Counted from the stretch's first letter, positions 8,983 to 18,324 are shown. The stretch: DNA of 64,000 nucleotides from Betaproteobacteria bacterium (GCA_016709965.1 JADJLT010000006.1:868001-932000), one strand, 5' to 3'. The notes: a model not told the origin generated them from the sequence alone. Translations and numbers: made by a program.

Positions 8983-10673
8983 TATGCAGCCTCCTTTTGT
9001 GCAGTCTTTGCCTTGCCATGAGCCCGGCCTTCGTAAACGCGGTTCTTGAACGGGTCGATGCCGATGCGATCAAAGGTGTCGAGGAAGCGCTCGTCGGCGT
9101 GACGAGTTTCTAAGTAAACCTTGATGATTTTGTCGACGACATCCGGCATTTCGCCAGCGGCGAACGAAGGGCCGATGACTTTGCCGAGCTTGGCGTCATT
9201 ACCTTGACGGCCGCCCAGCGTGACTTGGTAGAACTCGGAATCGTTCTTGTCGACGCCGAGCACGCCGATGTGGCCGACGTGGTGGTGGCCACAGGCGTTC
9301 ATGCAGCCGGAGATGTTGAGGTCGATTTCGCCGATGTCGAACAGGTAGTCGAGATCGTCGAAACGGGCCTGGATGGCGTTGGCGATGGGGATGGACTTGG
9401 CGTTGGCCAGATCACAGAAATCGCCGCCCGGGCAGCAGATGATGCCGGTCAACAGGCCGGTGTTGGGCGTGGCGACGCCGGCGTCCTTGGCCTTCAGCCA
9501 GACTTCATGCAGCTCGGATAGTTTGACGTCGGCCAGGATGATGTTCTGCTCGTGGCTGATGCGCAGTTCGCCAAAGCTGTACTGGTCGGCGAGGTCGGCC
9601 ACCGCTTCCATCTGCTCAGAAGTGATGTCACCCGGGGCAATGCCGGGCTTTTTCAGCGACAGGGTGACGGCGGTATAGCCTGGTACCTGGTGTGGGTGAG
9701 TGCTGCGGTCAACCCAGTTTTTGAACGATTTTTCAAAAGCCAGCTTTTCGGTCAGACCAGCATCACTGGCGCCGAGTGTTTCGTAGGGCGGGGCGGTGAA
9801 ATGCGCTGCGACACGGTCGAATTCGGCCTGCGTGATGGTGGCCGGGCCGTCTTTGATATGCGCCCATTCTTCTTCGACCAGCTGGGTGAAAGCTTCGACG
9901 CCGAGCGCCTGGACGAGAATCTTGATGCGCGCCTTGTAGGCGTTGTCACGGCGACCCTGGCGGTTATAAACGCGGAGGACGGCCTCGCAATAGGTCAGGA
10001 TGTGCTGCCAGGGCAGAAATTCACGGACGATCTGGCCGCGGATCGGCGTCCGGCCAAGGCCCCCACCAACGATGACGCGGAAGCCGACTTCGCCATTTTG
10101 CTCTTGCAGATGCAGGCCAATGTCGTGGAACCAGGTGACGGCACGGTCTTCCTTCGTGCCGGAAATGGCGATCTTGAACTTGCGCGGCAGGAAAGCGAAT
10201 TCCGGGTGGAAGGTCGTCCACTGGCGGAGGATTTCGGCCAGCGGGCGCGGGTCGATCACTTCGTCGGCAGCGACACCGGCGAACTGGTCGGTCGTGATGT
10301 TGCGCATGCAGTTGCCGGAAGTCTGGATGGCGTGCATCTCGACTTCGGCCAGCTCGGCAAGAATCTCCGGCACATCCTCGACCTTTGGCCAGTTCAGCTG
10401 AAGATTGTGGCGTGTCGTGAAATGGCCATAGCCCCGGTCGTATTTGCGGGCAACGTGGCCCAGCTTGCGCAGCTGGGCGGAACTCATCATCCCGTAAGGC
10501 ACGGCGATGCGGAACATTGGCGCATGGCGCTGGATATACAGGCCGTTCTGCAGGCGCAGCGGACGGAATTCGTCATCGGCCAGTTCGCCGGCTTTCCAGC
10601 GGCGGACCTGATCGCGGAACTGGTCGACACGCTCATTGATCAGCTGGCGGTCGATAGCATCGTATTTGTACAT
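8982..10673 (-). CDS. cysI: Sulfite (nitrite/sulfite) reductase hemoprotein
   Basis: 563 residues. Six-electron reduction of sulfite to sulfide with siroheme and a 4Fe-4S cluster. The cluster/siroheme cysteines are in CCPGGDFCDLA and NISGCMNACGHHH. The ferredoxin-like half-domains carry YGHFTTRHNLQLNW and TSGNCMRNITTD. No flavoprotein subunit (CysJ) is encoded nearby, so the electron donor is probably ferredoxin or similar (inference). It lies 9 bp after the TauE-like gene and overlaps DUF934. The neighbours cysH and divergent cysB point to sulfite rather than nitrite as substrate. Confidence 0.92.
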   Translation of the reverse strand: MYKYDAIDRQLINERVDQFRDQVRRWKAGELADDEFRPLRLQNGLYIQRHAPMFRIAVPYGMMSSAQLRKLGHVARKYDRGYGHFTTRHNLQLNWPKVEDVPEILAELAEVEMHAIQTSGNCMRNITTDQFAGVAADEVIDPRPLAEILRQWTTFHPEFAFLPRKFKIAISGTKEDRAVTWFHDIGLHLQEQNGEVGFRVIVGGGLGRTPIRGQIVREFLPWQHILTYCEAVLRVYNRQGRRDNAYKARIKILVQALGVEAFTQLVEEEWAHIKDGPATITQAEFDRVAAHFTAPPYETLGASDAGLTEKLAFEKSFKNWVDRSTHPHQVPGYTAVTLSLKKPGIAPGDITSEQMEAVADLADQYSFGELRISHEQNIILADVKLSELHEVWLKAKDAGVATPNTGLLTGIICCPGGDFCDLANAKSIPIANAIQARFDDLDYLFDIGEIDLNISGCMNACGHHHVGHIGVLGVDKNDSEFYQVTLGGRQGNDAKLGKVIGPSFAAGEMPDVVDKIIKVYLETRHADERFLDTFDRIGIDPFKNRVYEGRAHGKAKTAQKEAA

Positions 10674-10682
10674 GAAACGTCC

Positions 10683-11468
10683 TTAGGCAAAAACCAGCTT
10701 GGTACCGATCAGCACCAGCATGGAGGCCAGAATGCGGCGCAGGATATGCTCCGGCACTTTGGCGGAAACTTGGGTACCCAGCCAAATGCCGGGTATCGAA
10801 CCGAGAAGCAGGCTGCCGAGCAGCGGCCAGTCAACCCCGCCCAGCATCCAGTGACCCAGCCCGGCGACCAGGGTCAGCGGCACGGCGTGGGCAACATCCG
10901 ATCCGACAATGCGGACCGTGGAAAGTTTGGGATAGAGGAAAAACAATGCCGCAACGCCAAGTGCGCCGGCACCGACGGACGAGATGGTGACCAGCACGCC
11001 GAGTATGGCGCCGACGGCGACCGTGATTTTGCCCAGGCAGCAGCGGCGTAGTGCGGAATCTTCGTGTTTTCCGGCATATTCGCGCAGCTTGCGGCCGAAA
11101 AGGATGGCTACCGCAGTCAGCAGCAGCGCGAAACCGAGTCCGTTCGAAATCACCTGACCGATGACATTGCTCCCCTTCGGCATCTGGGAGAGGATCCAGA
11201 CCGTGATGGCAGCAGCAGGAATGCTACCCATGGCAAGCCGGCTGGTAATCGACCAGTCAATGTGGCCTTTTCTGCCATGCGCCACCGTGCCGCCCGCCTT
11301 GGTCATCGCCGCGTAAAGCAGGTCGGTGCCGACAGCCGTAGCTGGCGGGACGCCGAAGAGCAGCACGAGCAGCGGCGTCATTAGCGAGCCGCCGCCAACG
11401 CCCGTCAGGCCAACAATGGCCCCGACGCCGAAGCCGGAAAGGGTGTAAAGATAATCCATGGAAGGCAT
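10683..11468 (-). CDS. TauE/SafE-family membrane transporter (probable sulfur oxyanion permease)
   Basis: About 261 residues from ATG at 11468; another ATG at 11459 and a longer frame to 11492 are possible, none with a clear ribosome site. It is an all-helical membrane protein with the family glycine-rich motif GAIVGLTGVGGGSLMTPLL near the N-terminus and its echo in the second half (GLGHWMLGGVDWPLLGSLLLG). It is first in the cys operon and divergent from cysB, so it probably moves sulfate or sulfite (inference). Confidence 0.85.
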   Translation of the reverse strand: MPSMDYLYTLSGFGVGAIVGLTGVGGGSLMTPLLVLLFGVPPATAVGTDLLYAAMTKAGGTVAHGRKGHIDWSITSRLAMGSIPAAAITVWILSQMPKGSNVIGQVISNGLGFALLLTAVAILFGRKLREYAGKHEDSALRRCCLGKITVAVGAILGVLVTISSVGAGALGVAALFFLYPKLSTVRIVGSDVAHAVPLTLVAGLGHWMLGGVDWPLLGSLLLGSIPGIWLGTQVSAKVPEHILRRILASMLVLIGTKLVFA

Positions 11469-11540
11469 GCTAACAGCGGCTATTTGAATCAAAAAGAATA
11501 TTGAGTTAGATTGTTATATCGTTCTGTTATTAAGCGTGCC
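11469..11540. promoter_or_regulatory. Divergent cys promoter region
   Basis: An AT-rich 72-bp gap between the TauE-cysI-DUF934-cysH operon and cysB. It is the only plausible place for the operon promoter and for CysB binding. No exact operator could be defined by eye. Confidence 0.5.
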
Positions 11541-12482
11541 ATGAAACTCCAGCAACTTCGGTACATCGTCGAAATTCAGCGTCAGGGATTGAATGTCTCC
11601 GAGGCAGCGGAATCCCTGTATACCTCACAGCCTGGCATCTCAAAGCAGGTCAAGCTGCTTGAAGACGAACTCGGGATTTCCATTTTCGAGCGTAGCGGCA
11701 AACGCTTTACCGGTGTCACCGAGCCGGGGAAAGCAGTGCTGGCCATCGCCGAGCGAATTCTGCGCGAGGCCGAAAATCTGAAGCGGGCGAGCAGTGAATT
11801 TGCCAGTGGCGATAGCGGCCGCCTTGTCCTGGCGGCCACCCATACTCAGGCGCGTTACGCGCTACCGCTCGTGGTGCGTGATTTCGTCGCACAACACCCG
11901 GATGTCAAGCTTGAGATGCATCAGGGCAATCCGATCCAGATTGCCGAATGGGTGGTCGCCGGCGAAGCTGATATCGGCATCGCCACCGAGTCGCTCGACC
12001 AGTATCCGCAATTAATCACGCTGCCGGTGCGCCAATGGACGCATTGCGTGATTGCGCCGGAAGGACATCCGATCCTCAAATCGCAGCCATTGTCGCTGAA
12101 TGAACTGGCCAAGTGGCCATTGATTACCTACGACACGGCGTTTACTGGTCGATCGCGCATCAATCGCGCATTTGAGCGCATCGGTGTTGAGCCCAATGTT
12201 GCGCTGACCGCTCTGGATGCCGACGTGATCAAGACCTACGTCAGCCTGGGTCTCGGCTTGGGCATCATTTCAGCCCTGGCCTTCGATCCTCAGCGCGACA
12301 CCGGGTTGGCGGCACTGGATGCCGCTCATTTGTTCGAATCCAATACCACTCGACTGGCGCTGCGTCGGGGTACTTACCTGCGCCGTTATGACTACGATTT
12401 TATTTCGCTGTTTGCACCGCATCTGTCGAAAAGTGTCGTCGAAATGGCCATCCGGGGCGGCGGAGATGAATATCAGTTGTAG
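11541..12482 (+). CDS. cysB: LysR-type regulator CysB
   Basis: 313 residues from the ATG at 11541 (MKLQQLRYIVEI); the frame is open 10 codons further up but family alignment favours this start. The winged helix (VSEAAESLYTSQPGISKQVK) and the inducer domain with THTQARYALP, MHQGNP and TALDADVIKTYV are characteristic of CysB/Cbl. It activates sulfate assimilation, usually responding to acetylserine, and lies divergent from the cys operon. It ends 10 bp inside the convergent nosD-like gene. Confidence 0.94.
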   Translation: MKLQQLRYIVEIQRQGLNVSEAAESLYTSQPGISKQVKLLEDELGISIFERSGKRFTGVTEPGKAVLAIAERILREAENLKRASSEFASGDSGRLVLAATHTQARYALPLVVRDFVAQHPDVKLEMHQGNPIQIAEWVVAGEADIGIATESLDQYPQLITLPVRQWTHCVIAPEGHPILKSQPLSLNELAKWPLITYDTAFTGRSRINRAFERIGVEPNVALTALDADVIKTYVSLGLGLGIISALAFDPQRDTGLAALDAAHLFESNTTRLALRRGTYLRRYDYDFISLFAPHLSKSVVEMAIRGGGDEYQL

Positions 12483-13699
12483 CCTCGCGCCGGCTGCATG
12501 CGTGGCGCGGTGTCGCGCAGAATGAGCGACGGCGTCGAGAACGGTGCCAGTTTTTCGAGAAAATCGAGCAGTTCGAGCACTGGCGAATTTCGGAAGAAGG
12601 TTGCGCTTGGGGTTTCAATCCAGAGACGGTCGGCATAAACGTGTAGCTCATGCGGCTTGTCGCCGAAACCGTCGCCATCCAGGTCGAAGCCTTCGTAGGT
12701 ATCCCAGGAGTTGCCCCACCAGGTATCGTTCATCGGATCGCCATCACCGATGATGGTCACTGGCCAAAGATTGCTGCGGAAAGTGTTGTTGATGGCGATA
12801 TGACCGCCTTTGGCGCCGTAAAAATAAATGCCGGTAATGTTGTGGGCGACCAGATTATTAATGAAGACAATGCGATTGATCGCATCCATCGGAGAATCCG
12901 CCATGATGCCGTGGGCGCAATGGATGATTTCATTGCCGACGATCAATGCTGCCGACGTTTCCTTCAGCGCGATGCCTGCACCCGAGGCATCCATGGCGTG
13001 CAGGATACGGTTGTTGCGGATGATCAGGCCATCTGAATTGAGCGCGATGATGCCGGTCGAGTTTTTTTCCAGAAGGTTGCGGTCAACCAGACTTCTGTTC
13101 GAAAAAAGAAAATTGAAGGCACGTCGACTGTCGCGGATGGTATTGCCGGTATAGCGGTTGTGCGGCGAGTTGCTGACAGTAATATCGCGGATGTGCGCAA
13201 TGTCGTTGTTCTCGATGCGGTTGCCCATGCTGTACCACAACCTCACGCCATCCCCGCGATCGGCAGAATCTTTGCCACGCGAGCGGATACGGTTATTTCG
13301 TACCATGCTGTCCGTGGTCCGGTGCAGTGAAATCCCGAACAGCACATCCTCGATCACGTTGTTTTCAATCAGCAGATTGCTGCCTTCAGTCACCATGATG
13401 CCGCCATCAATAGCGTCGTGTGAATCACCGCTGCCGCGCAGGGACAGCCCACGTATCGTGACATGGTCTGCCTTGATGGTGAGTACAGTCCCCTTGCCGC
13501 CTGCGTCAATAATGACCTTGCCGTCACCGTCGAGCGTCAATGGTTTTGTGATTATTCCCGGACCGCTATAGATACCGGGCGGCAGGCGCAGGGTGCTTCC
13601 CGGTAGTGCGGTGTCGAGCCATGCTTGCAGGCTTTGGTGGGCGTGGACTGGCCACGCAACGTACAGGGCGAGCAGGGCGCAGAATAGACGTAGTGCCAT
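12473..13699 (-). CDS. nosD: NosD-like periplasmic parallel beta-helix protein
   Basis: About 408 residues from the ATG at 13699. The signal peptide is MALRLFCALLALYVAWPVHA. Behind it lies a right-handed beta-helix with repeated N-N turns (LLIENNVIEDV, SMVRNNRIRS, LIIRNNRIL, RIVFINNLVAH). The NosD-specific end YEGFDLDGDGFGD is present. NosD normally helps copper delivery to nitrous oxide reductase with NosFY. Here no nosZ, nosF or nosY is near. It may be a displaced nos gene or serve another copper or surface role. It overlaps the cysB 3' end tail to tail. Confidence 0.82.
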   Translation of the reverse strand: MALRLFCALLALYVAWPVHAHQSLQAWLDTALPGSTLRLPPGIYSGPGIITKPLTLDGDGKVIIDAGGKGTVLTIKADHVTIRGLSLRGSGDSHDAIDGGIMVTEGSNLLIENNVIEDVLFGISLHRTTDSMVRNNRIRSRGKDSADRGDGVRLWYSMGNRIENNDIAHIRDITVSNSPHNRYTGNTIRDSRRAFNFLFSNRSLVDRNLLEKNSTGIIALNSDGLIIRNNRILHAMDASGAGIALKETSAALIVGNEIIHCAHGIMADSPMDAINRIVFINNLVAHNITGIYFYGAKGGHIAINNTFRSNLWPVTIIGDGDPMNDTWWGNSWDTYEGFDLDGDGFGDKPHELHVYADRLWIETPSATFFRNSPVLELLDFLEKLAPFSTPSLILRDTAPRMQPARGYN

Positions 13700-13771
13700 C
13701 GGAGCAGATTTAGCCACCAATGGCCTGTTCCGGCCTCAATCTGCATCAATTTTTCTGACGATTTTTGGGGA

Positions 13772-15103
13772 CTATTCCCAGTATTCGGTAACTTCGCTGG
13801 CCCAGGCAGTGGCTGCGAGCAGGGCGTGATTGACGCTGTCCGGATCAACACTTGCAGCAAGCGATGCTTTTTCGATTTGCTGCTGGTCTGAATTTTCACT
13901 GGCTATGGCTACGCCCAGCAGCGGCGCGTAGGGGCCGCTGTGTTCGAGCAATGCTGTCCTGATGTCGTCGGCCAGCAACATGTCGTCAAGGATGTCGGCC
14001 AGAGGCTTGTGCAGCAAGGTGCCCAGGCAAGAAAAAATACCCGTCAGAAATAAAGGGTCGTGCGACTGCCCAGGCATCGCCTGCTCGGCCAGAACCTCCA
14101 TGAGTCGACCACGCGTCAAGGCGTTTTCAATCATCAGCCAGTCGCCAACATGCGGGTTGCGCACGGAAAATAAAAGTACTGCAAGCCAGCGGCTCAGGCG
14201 CTGTCGGCCGAGAATGATCAATGCCTGTTCCAGCGAATCAATCCGATGGTTCAGGGCGAGGGCTGGGGAGTTCAGGTAACGCAGAATGCGAAAGCTGAGT
14301 ACGGGATCCTGTTTCATCGCTGCGGCAATTTCGGCGATTTCTGCATCGCCCTGAACCAGGCGCAGCAAGTTGAGGAGCTGACCCCTTTGCGGGTCGCCTG
14401 GAACTTCGCCGACTAACTCGGGTGGTGAACTGGCAAATTTCCCGTGGAAATTGTTGAAATTCAGTTGGTGGCAGAAGCGATGGTCATCCAGTGTTTCGAC
14501 ATTGAAGGCGACTAGGTGGATGGGGCGCTCAATCCCGCCGGTACGAATGGCTGCCGAAAAACCACGGGCACTTTCAGGTTCATTGGCGGCTATATCGATC
14601 GCGGCATAGTCGGCCAGGCGAATGGCTTTGGTGAATGCCGGATTTTTTGGCTGGCGAAAGATACCGACGTGAAAACCACGCAGGAAAAGTTGGTCGATGG
14701 CATCGCAGACGATGTCCGATTCGGCATCGGCAGCCAACTGGACAAGAAGAACAATGTTTGTTGTCTTCAAGCGCTCAAGCTCGGGAAGGTCGAGGCTGGA
14801 GGAACTGAGCGGGATGAAGGCGAGGCTGGTATTCCAGGCTTCCGGGCTGGCATTCAGCGTATTGATGAGCCGCTTGTCGAAAGTGCGCTGTTGCTCATCG
14901 TCGGCATTGGCCAGCAGGGTCGACTGCTGCAGGTAGAAAACATGGCCTGACAGCCGATTGTTGCGATCAAAAACGGCTTCGCGACGAAGGAACTGACCGG
15001 TCTTGGCGATGACGACTGGCGCCGACAGTAATTCGGCTTTCGGTGGAGATGTCTCTTCCTGGACGGAATTTCCACCAAAGAGCTTTTTCAGGATGTCTAA
15101 CAA
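13772..15103 (-). CDS. EAL-HDOD (YuxH-like) signalling protein
   Basis: About 443 residues from a TTG at 15103 preceded by GGGGGA at a spacing of 7; the longer open frame to 15148 would start inside a terminator stem, so TTG is preferred. Residues ~45-240 form an EAL-like domain lacking the EAL signature itself (LPELERLKTTNIVL), so c-di-GMP hydrolysis is unlikely. Residues ~245-440 are an HDOD domain (LLRLVQGDAEIAEIAAAMKQDPVLSFRILRYLN is split across this region). Such proteins are usually non-enzymatic scaffolds in motility or surface control. Confidence 0.85.
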   Translation of the reverse strand: MLDILKKLFGGNSVQEETSPPKAELLSAPVVIAKTGQFLRREAVFDRNNRLSGHVFYLQQSTLLANADDEQQRTFDKRLINTLNASPEAWNTSLAFIPLSSSSLDLPELERLKTTNIVLLVQLAADAESDIVCDAIDQLFLRGFHVGIFRQPKNPAFTKAIRLADYAAIDIAANEPESARGFSAAIRTGGIERPIHLVAFNVETLDDHRFCHQLNFNNFHGKFASSPPELVGEVPGDPQRGQLLNLLRLVQGDAEIAEIAAAMKQDPVLSFRILRYLNSPALALNHRIDSLEQALIILGRQRLSRWLAVLLFSVRNPHVGDWLMIENALTRGRLMEVLAEQAMPGQSHDPLFLTGIFSCLGTLLHKPLADILDDMLLADDIRTALLEHSGPYAPLLGVAIASENSDQQQIEKASLAASVDPDSVNHALLAATAWASEVTEYWE

Positions 15104-15121
15104 AAACGTCTCCCCCAAAAA

Positions 15122-15154
15122 CAAAAATGCCCACCATTGGGTGGGCATTCTCGC
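15122..15154 (-). terminator. Terminator of the yciB-yciI-bolA-ppiC operon
   Basis: On the minus strand a stem GAATGCCCACC / GGTGGGCATT is followed by TTTTTGTTTTT. It lies between ppiC and the EAL-HDOD gene. Confidence 0.85.
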
Positions 15155-15169
15155 ATGGCAGGCGACGAA

Positions 15170-15961
15170 TTAGTCGACCTTGGCCTTGCCGCGCAATTCT
15201 TTGACCAGATTCTCAACCTGCTGCTGGCCAGCGCGCTGTTGCAGTTGCGGCTTGACCTGATCGAACGGCGGCGGGGTCATCGGACGGGAGTCGTCGAGTT
15301 GGATGACGTGGTAGCCGAAGTCGGACTTCACCGGGGTCTTGGTGTATTCACCCTTCTTCAATTGGGTCAGTGCATCGCCAAACGGCTTGACGTATGCCTT
15401 TGGCGAGCTCCAGCCGAGTTCGCCGCCCTTGTCTTTGGAGCCCGGATCCTTCGATACCTTGGCCAGTTCGGAGAACTTCTCGCCCTTGTCCAGCTTGGCG
15501 ATGATCGCCTTGGCGTCCTCTTCCTTTTCGACCAGCACGTGGCGGGCCTTGTATTCGGTGTTGCCGAGGTTGTTTTTGATCAGTTCGTACTCGGATTTGA
15601 GCTGTGCATCACTGATCGGGTGGGCCTTGACATAGTCTGACAGGAAGGCACGGATCAGCACGGCCTGTTTGGCTAATTCGATCTGTCCCTGGATGTTCGC
15701 GCTTTTGTCTAGACCTTTTTTCTTGGCTTCCTGAGCCAGGATTTCACGACGGACGAGTTCTTCCTTGACCGCGTTTTGCAATTCCGGGGAATCCGGAGCG
15801 CCCTGGGCTTTCTGCTCGGCGACGAAAGCGTTATAGACGGATTGCGGGATCGGCTGGCCGTTAACGGTGGCGAAAGCCTTGCCCTTGTCGGCAGCAAGAG
15901 CCGGGGCGGAAACAATGGCGCCGGCGATAAGCAGAGCGGCCAAACGGGAGAGCTTGAGCAT
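15170..15961 (-). CDS. Periplasmic parvulin-type peptidyl-prolyl isomerase
   Basis: 263 residues from the ATG at 15961, preceded by AAGGATAG. The signal peptide is MLKLSRLAALLIAGAIVSAPALA. An N-terminal helical chaperone part (~25-125) precedes a PpiC/rotamase domain (~130-225) with YKARHVLVEKEEDAKAII, FSELAKVSKDPGSKDKGG and FGYHVIQLDD. This is the plan of PpiC/Par27-type chaperones that help outer-membrane protein folding. The C-terminus is basic and helical. It is the last gene of the operon from yciB. Confidence 0.9.
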   Translation of the reverse strand: MLKLSRLAALLIAGAIVSAPALAADKGKAFATVNGQPIPQSVYNAFVAEQKAQGAPDSPELQNAVKEELVRREILAQEAKKKGLDKSANIQGQIELAKQAVLIRAFLSDYVKAHPISDAQLKSEYELIKNNLGNTEYKARHVLVEKEEDAKAIIAKLDKGEKFSELAKVSKDPGSKDKGGELGWSSPKAYVKPFGDALTQLKKGEYTKTPVKSDFGYHVIQLDDSRPMTPPPFDQVKPQLQQRAGQQQVENLVKELRGKAKVD

Positions 15962-15994
15962 GTATCTATCCTTGGGTAAAGGGAATAACAAAAA

Positions 15995-16261
15995 TTATAC
16001 TTCGCCGGGTACTTCGGCTCGGATGCTGAGCGCATGAATCTGTCCGCGCATCAAGTCACCTGCCGCATCATAAATCATGCGGTGACGGGCAATAGTACTT
16101 TTACCGGCAAATGCCTGTGCAACAATTTGTAACTGGTAGTGGCCGCCGTCGCGTGCGCCGGCGTGGCCGGCGTGGCGATGTGAGTCATCGACGATGACGA
16201 CCGTTTCTGGTTGCAGCAGGGCCAGTCGCTGCCTTAGCAGTTCTATGGTTTCCGAACTCAC
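15995..16261 (-). CDS. bolA: BolA/IbaG family protein
   Basis: 88 residues, the usual length. The BolA fold signature is seen in DDSHRHAGHAGARDGGHY and in HRMIYDAAGDLMRGQIHALSI, including the invariant His of RHRMIY. BolA proteins pair with monothiol glutaredoxins in Fe-S handling. The start overlaps the YciI stop by 4 bp (ATGA), so the genes are coupled. Confidence 0.92.
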   Translation of the reverse strand: MSSETIELLRQRLALLQPETVVIVDDSHRHAGHAGARDGGHYQLQIVAQAFAGKSTIARHRMIYDAAGDLMRGQIHALSIRAEVPGEV

Positions 16262-16560
16262 GCCGGCAGGACTTTCTTGAAAGGCTTGATGACGACCTTT
16301 TCATAGACCCCGGCAGCAATGTAGGGGTCGGCGTCAGCCCAGGCCTGCGCGATCGCCAGCGAGGCGAACTCGGCAATGATGATGCTGCCCGAGAAGCCGG
16401 CCGGGCCGGGGTCGGGGGAGTCGATGGCCGGACATGGGCCGGCCAGGATCAGTCGGGCTTCGGCTTGCAGAGCCTGCAGGCGCTCGACGTGTGCAGGGCG
16501 GGCAGCCATGCGCCTTTCAAGTGTGCCGGCCTTGTCTTCGGCAATGATGGCGTACAGCAT
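16258..16560 (-). CDS. YciI family protein
   Basis: 100 residues. Begins MLYAIIAEDKAGTLERRM and contains RPAHVERL and ADADPYIAAGVYEKVVIKPF, the YciI (ferredoxin-like alpha+beta barrel) pattern. Function is not firmly known. It lies between yciB and bolA; its ATG overlaps the end of yciB by one base. Confidence 0.9.
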   Translation of the reverse strand: MLYAIIAEDKAGTLERRMAARPAHVERLQALQAEARLILAGPCPAIDSPDPGPAGFSGSIIIAEFASLAIAQAWADADPYIAAGVYEKVVIKPFKKVLPA

Positions 16561-17168
16561 TACTTTTCTTCCTCAACATATTTGGACAGCAGCATGCCTT
16601 GGCCGAGCACGAAAACAAGCATCAGGCCCATACCGCCGAACAGTTTGAAATTGACCCAGGTATCGGTCGAAAAATTGAAGGCGATGAGTAGATTCAACAC
16701 CCCCATCACCACAAAGAAGGCAATCCACGCCAGATTGAGCTTGGCCCAGATGGGTTCGGGCAGGGTCAGTTGTTCGCCGAGCATGGCCTTGATCGGATTT
16801 TTTTTGAGGATCAGCGCGCTGAATGCCATGCTGCCGGCAAAAACCCAATAAAGAATGGTGGGCTTCCATTTGATGAAGGCTTCGTTCTGGAAGGCCAGTG
16901 TCAGGCCGCCGAAGACGACAACCAGTATGAGACTGACCCAGAGCATTTTGTCGACCTTGCCGTGACGGAGCTGCACCCAGATGATCTGGGCGACCGTGGC
17001 AGCGATAACGACGACGGTGGCTAGCAGAATCGGCGCCAGCTTGATGTCGTCGGGGACGAAGCCAAGCAGTGAGCCCATCCAGCTGGACGCGAGTTCGGGA
17101 TTCTTTTCCGTGTACTTGAAAGTGGCGAAAAAGAGGATGACAGGGAAGAGGTCGAAGAGCAGTTTCAT
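16560..17168 (-). CDS. yciB: Inner membrane septation protein A (YciB/IspZ)
   Basis: 202 residues with about five to six membrane segments (MKLLFDLFPVILFFATFKYT, ILLATVVVIAATVAQIIW, MLWVSLILVVVFGGLTL, ILYWVFAGSMAFSALILK, LAWIAFFVVMGVLNLLI). The motif NEAFIKWKPT and WVNFKLFGGMGLMLVF are characteristic. It is the first gene of a four-gene operon and is divergent from the HD-GYP gene across 52 bp. Confidence 0.93.
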   Translation of the reverse strand: MKLLFDLFPVILFFATFKYTEKNPELASSWMGSLLGFVPDDIKLAPILLATVVVIAATVAQIIWVQLRHGKVDKMLWVSLILVVVFGGLTLAFQNEAFIKWKPTILYWVFAGSMAFSALILKKNPIKAMLGEQLTLPEPIWAKLNLAWIAFFVVMGVLNLLIAFNFSTDTWVNFKLFGGMGLMLVFVLGQGMLLSKYVEEEK

Positions 17169-17220
17169 GGCGGAGCATTATATACTCCCAGAACAAACTG
17201 TCCCGCACTCATGAGAGTCT

Positions 17221-18273
17221 ATGCATAACGTCCTGATCATCGATGACAGTGACATCAACCTGACGCTGATCAAGGCGCTGGTGATCAAACTGGGTGACTG
17301 TAGCCCGACTATTTTTGATAATCCCCTGGCGGCACTGGCGTGGTGCCGCGAAAACGTGCCTGATCTGGTCATTGTCGATTACATGATGCCGGACATGGAT
17401 GGCCTGAAATTCATCAGCGCCTTTCGTGCCTTGCATGGGCGCAATGAAATCCCGGTCCTGATGATTACGGCCAATGACCAGAAGGACATTCGCTACGAGG
17501 CGCTGCTTGGCGGGGCTAACGACTTCCTGACCAAGCCGATCGATCGGATCGAGTTCTCAGCCCGTGCCCGCAACATGCTGTCGCTGCGCACCGGCCAGAA
17601 ATTCCTTGCGGATCGTGCCGAGCATCTTTCTTCGCTGGTTGAAGAACGAACTGCCCAAATTCGCGAGCGCGAGAAGGAACTGATTTTCCGTATTTCGCGG
17701 GCTGCTGAATTTCGTGATCCAGAAACCGGGGCGCACATCCAGCGCATGGCCCATTACTCGCAGATTATTGCCTTGGGGCTGGATCTCAGCTTGCAGCAAC
17801 AGAAGCTGATACTCGAAGCGGCGCCGATGCATGATGTGGGCAAGATAGGCATTCCCGATTACATCCTGCTCAAGCCGGGTAAATTGACGCCGGAAGAGTT
17901 CGAGGTCATGAAGGGGCATTCAAAGATTGGCTATGAATTGCTCAAGGATAGCCGTTCGGAAATCATGCGCGCCGGGGCCGAGGTTGCCATTTCGCATCAC
18001 GAAAAATTCGACGGCACCGGTTATCCGCATGGTTTGAAAGGCAATCAGATTCCCTTGTTTGGTCGTATTGTCGCGGTAGCCGACGTCTTCGATGCATTGA
18101 CGTCCGAGCGCCCTTACAAGCGGGCGTGGCCATTGGGTGATGCCTGCCAGTTTCTTGAAGACGGGCGCGGCAAGCATTTCGATCCACTGTGCGTGGAAGC
18201 TTTTCTCGCTGGCTGGGAGCATGTTCTCGATGTTCGTCAGCGCTTCCGTGACGAAGAAGTCCCCATGATTTAA
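17221..18273 (+). CDS. Response regulator with HD-GYP c-di-GMP phosphodiesterase domain
   Basis: 350 residues. The receiver (~1-125) has phospho-acceptor D in VIVDYMMPDMDG and the KP lysine in FLTKPIDR. A coiled-coil linker (~130-155) leads to an HD-GYP domain (~155-345) with the metal motifs HDVGKIGIPD, SHHEKFDGTGYP and VADVFDALTSERPYK. It should hydrolyse cyclic di-GMP when phosphorylated. No kinase is adjacent; an Hpt protein follows 51 bp on. Confidence 0.93.
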   Translation: MHNVLIIDDSDINLTLIKALVIKLGDCSPTIFDNPLAALAWCRENVPDLVIVDYMMPDMDGLKFISAFRALHGRNEIPVLMITANDQKDIRYEALLGGANDFLTKPIDRIEFSARARNMLSLRTGQKFLADRAEHLSSLVEERTAQIREREKELIFRISRAAEFRDPETGAHIQRMAHYSQIIALGLDLSLQQQKLILEAAPMHDVGKIGIPDYILLKPGKLTPEEFEVMKGHSKIGYELLKDSRSEIMRAGAEVAISHHEKFDGTGYPHGLKGNQIPLFGRIVAVADVFDALTSERPYKRAWPLGDACQFLEDGRGKHFDPLCVEAFLAGWEHVLDVRQRFRDEEVPMI

Positions 18274-18324
18274 GTGGTGGCCGGCGCAACAGGGTTGGCG
18301 CTGGCAATCTCGATGGAGCATTAA

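Noticed and set aside
9700..9725. CTGCGGTCAACCC in the sulfite reductase gene
   Set aside because: It matches the first 12 bases of the dispersed motif, but the A-tract and tail are missing and it codes for the native NWVDRSTH sequence.
9552..11051. A 499-codon open frame on the plus strand
   Set aside because: It lies antisense to the sulfite reductase and TauE genes, whose protein families are clear. GC-rich third positions create such mirror frames.
12644..13550. Short-spaced repeats in the nosD-like gene as a possible repeat array
   Set aside because: They are the beta-helix repeats of the protein, not DNA repeats of equal length, so not CRISPR.
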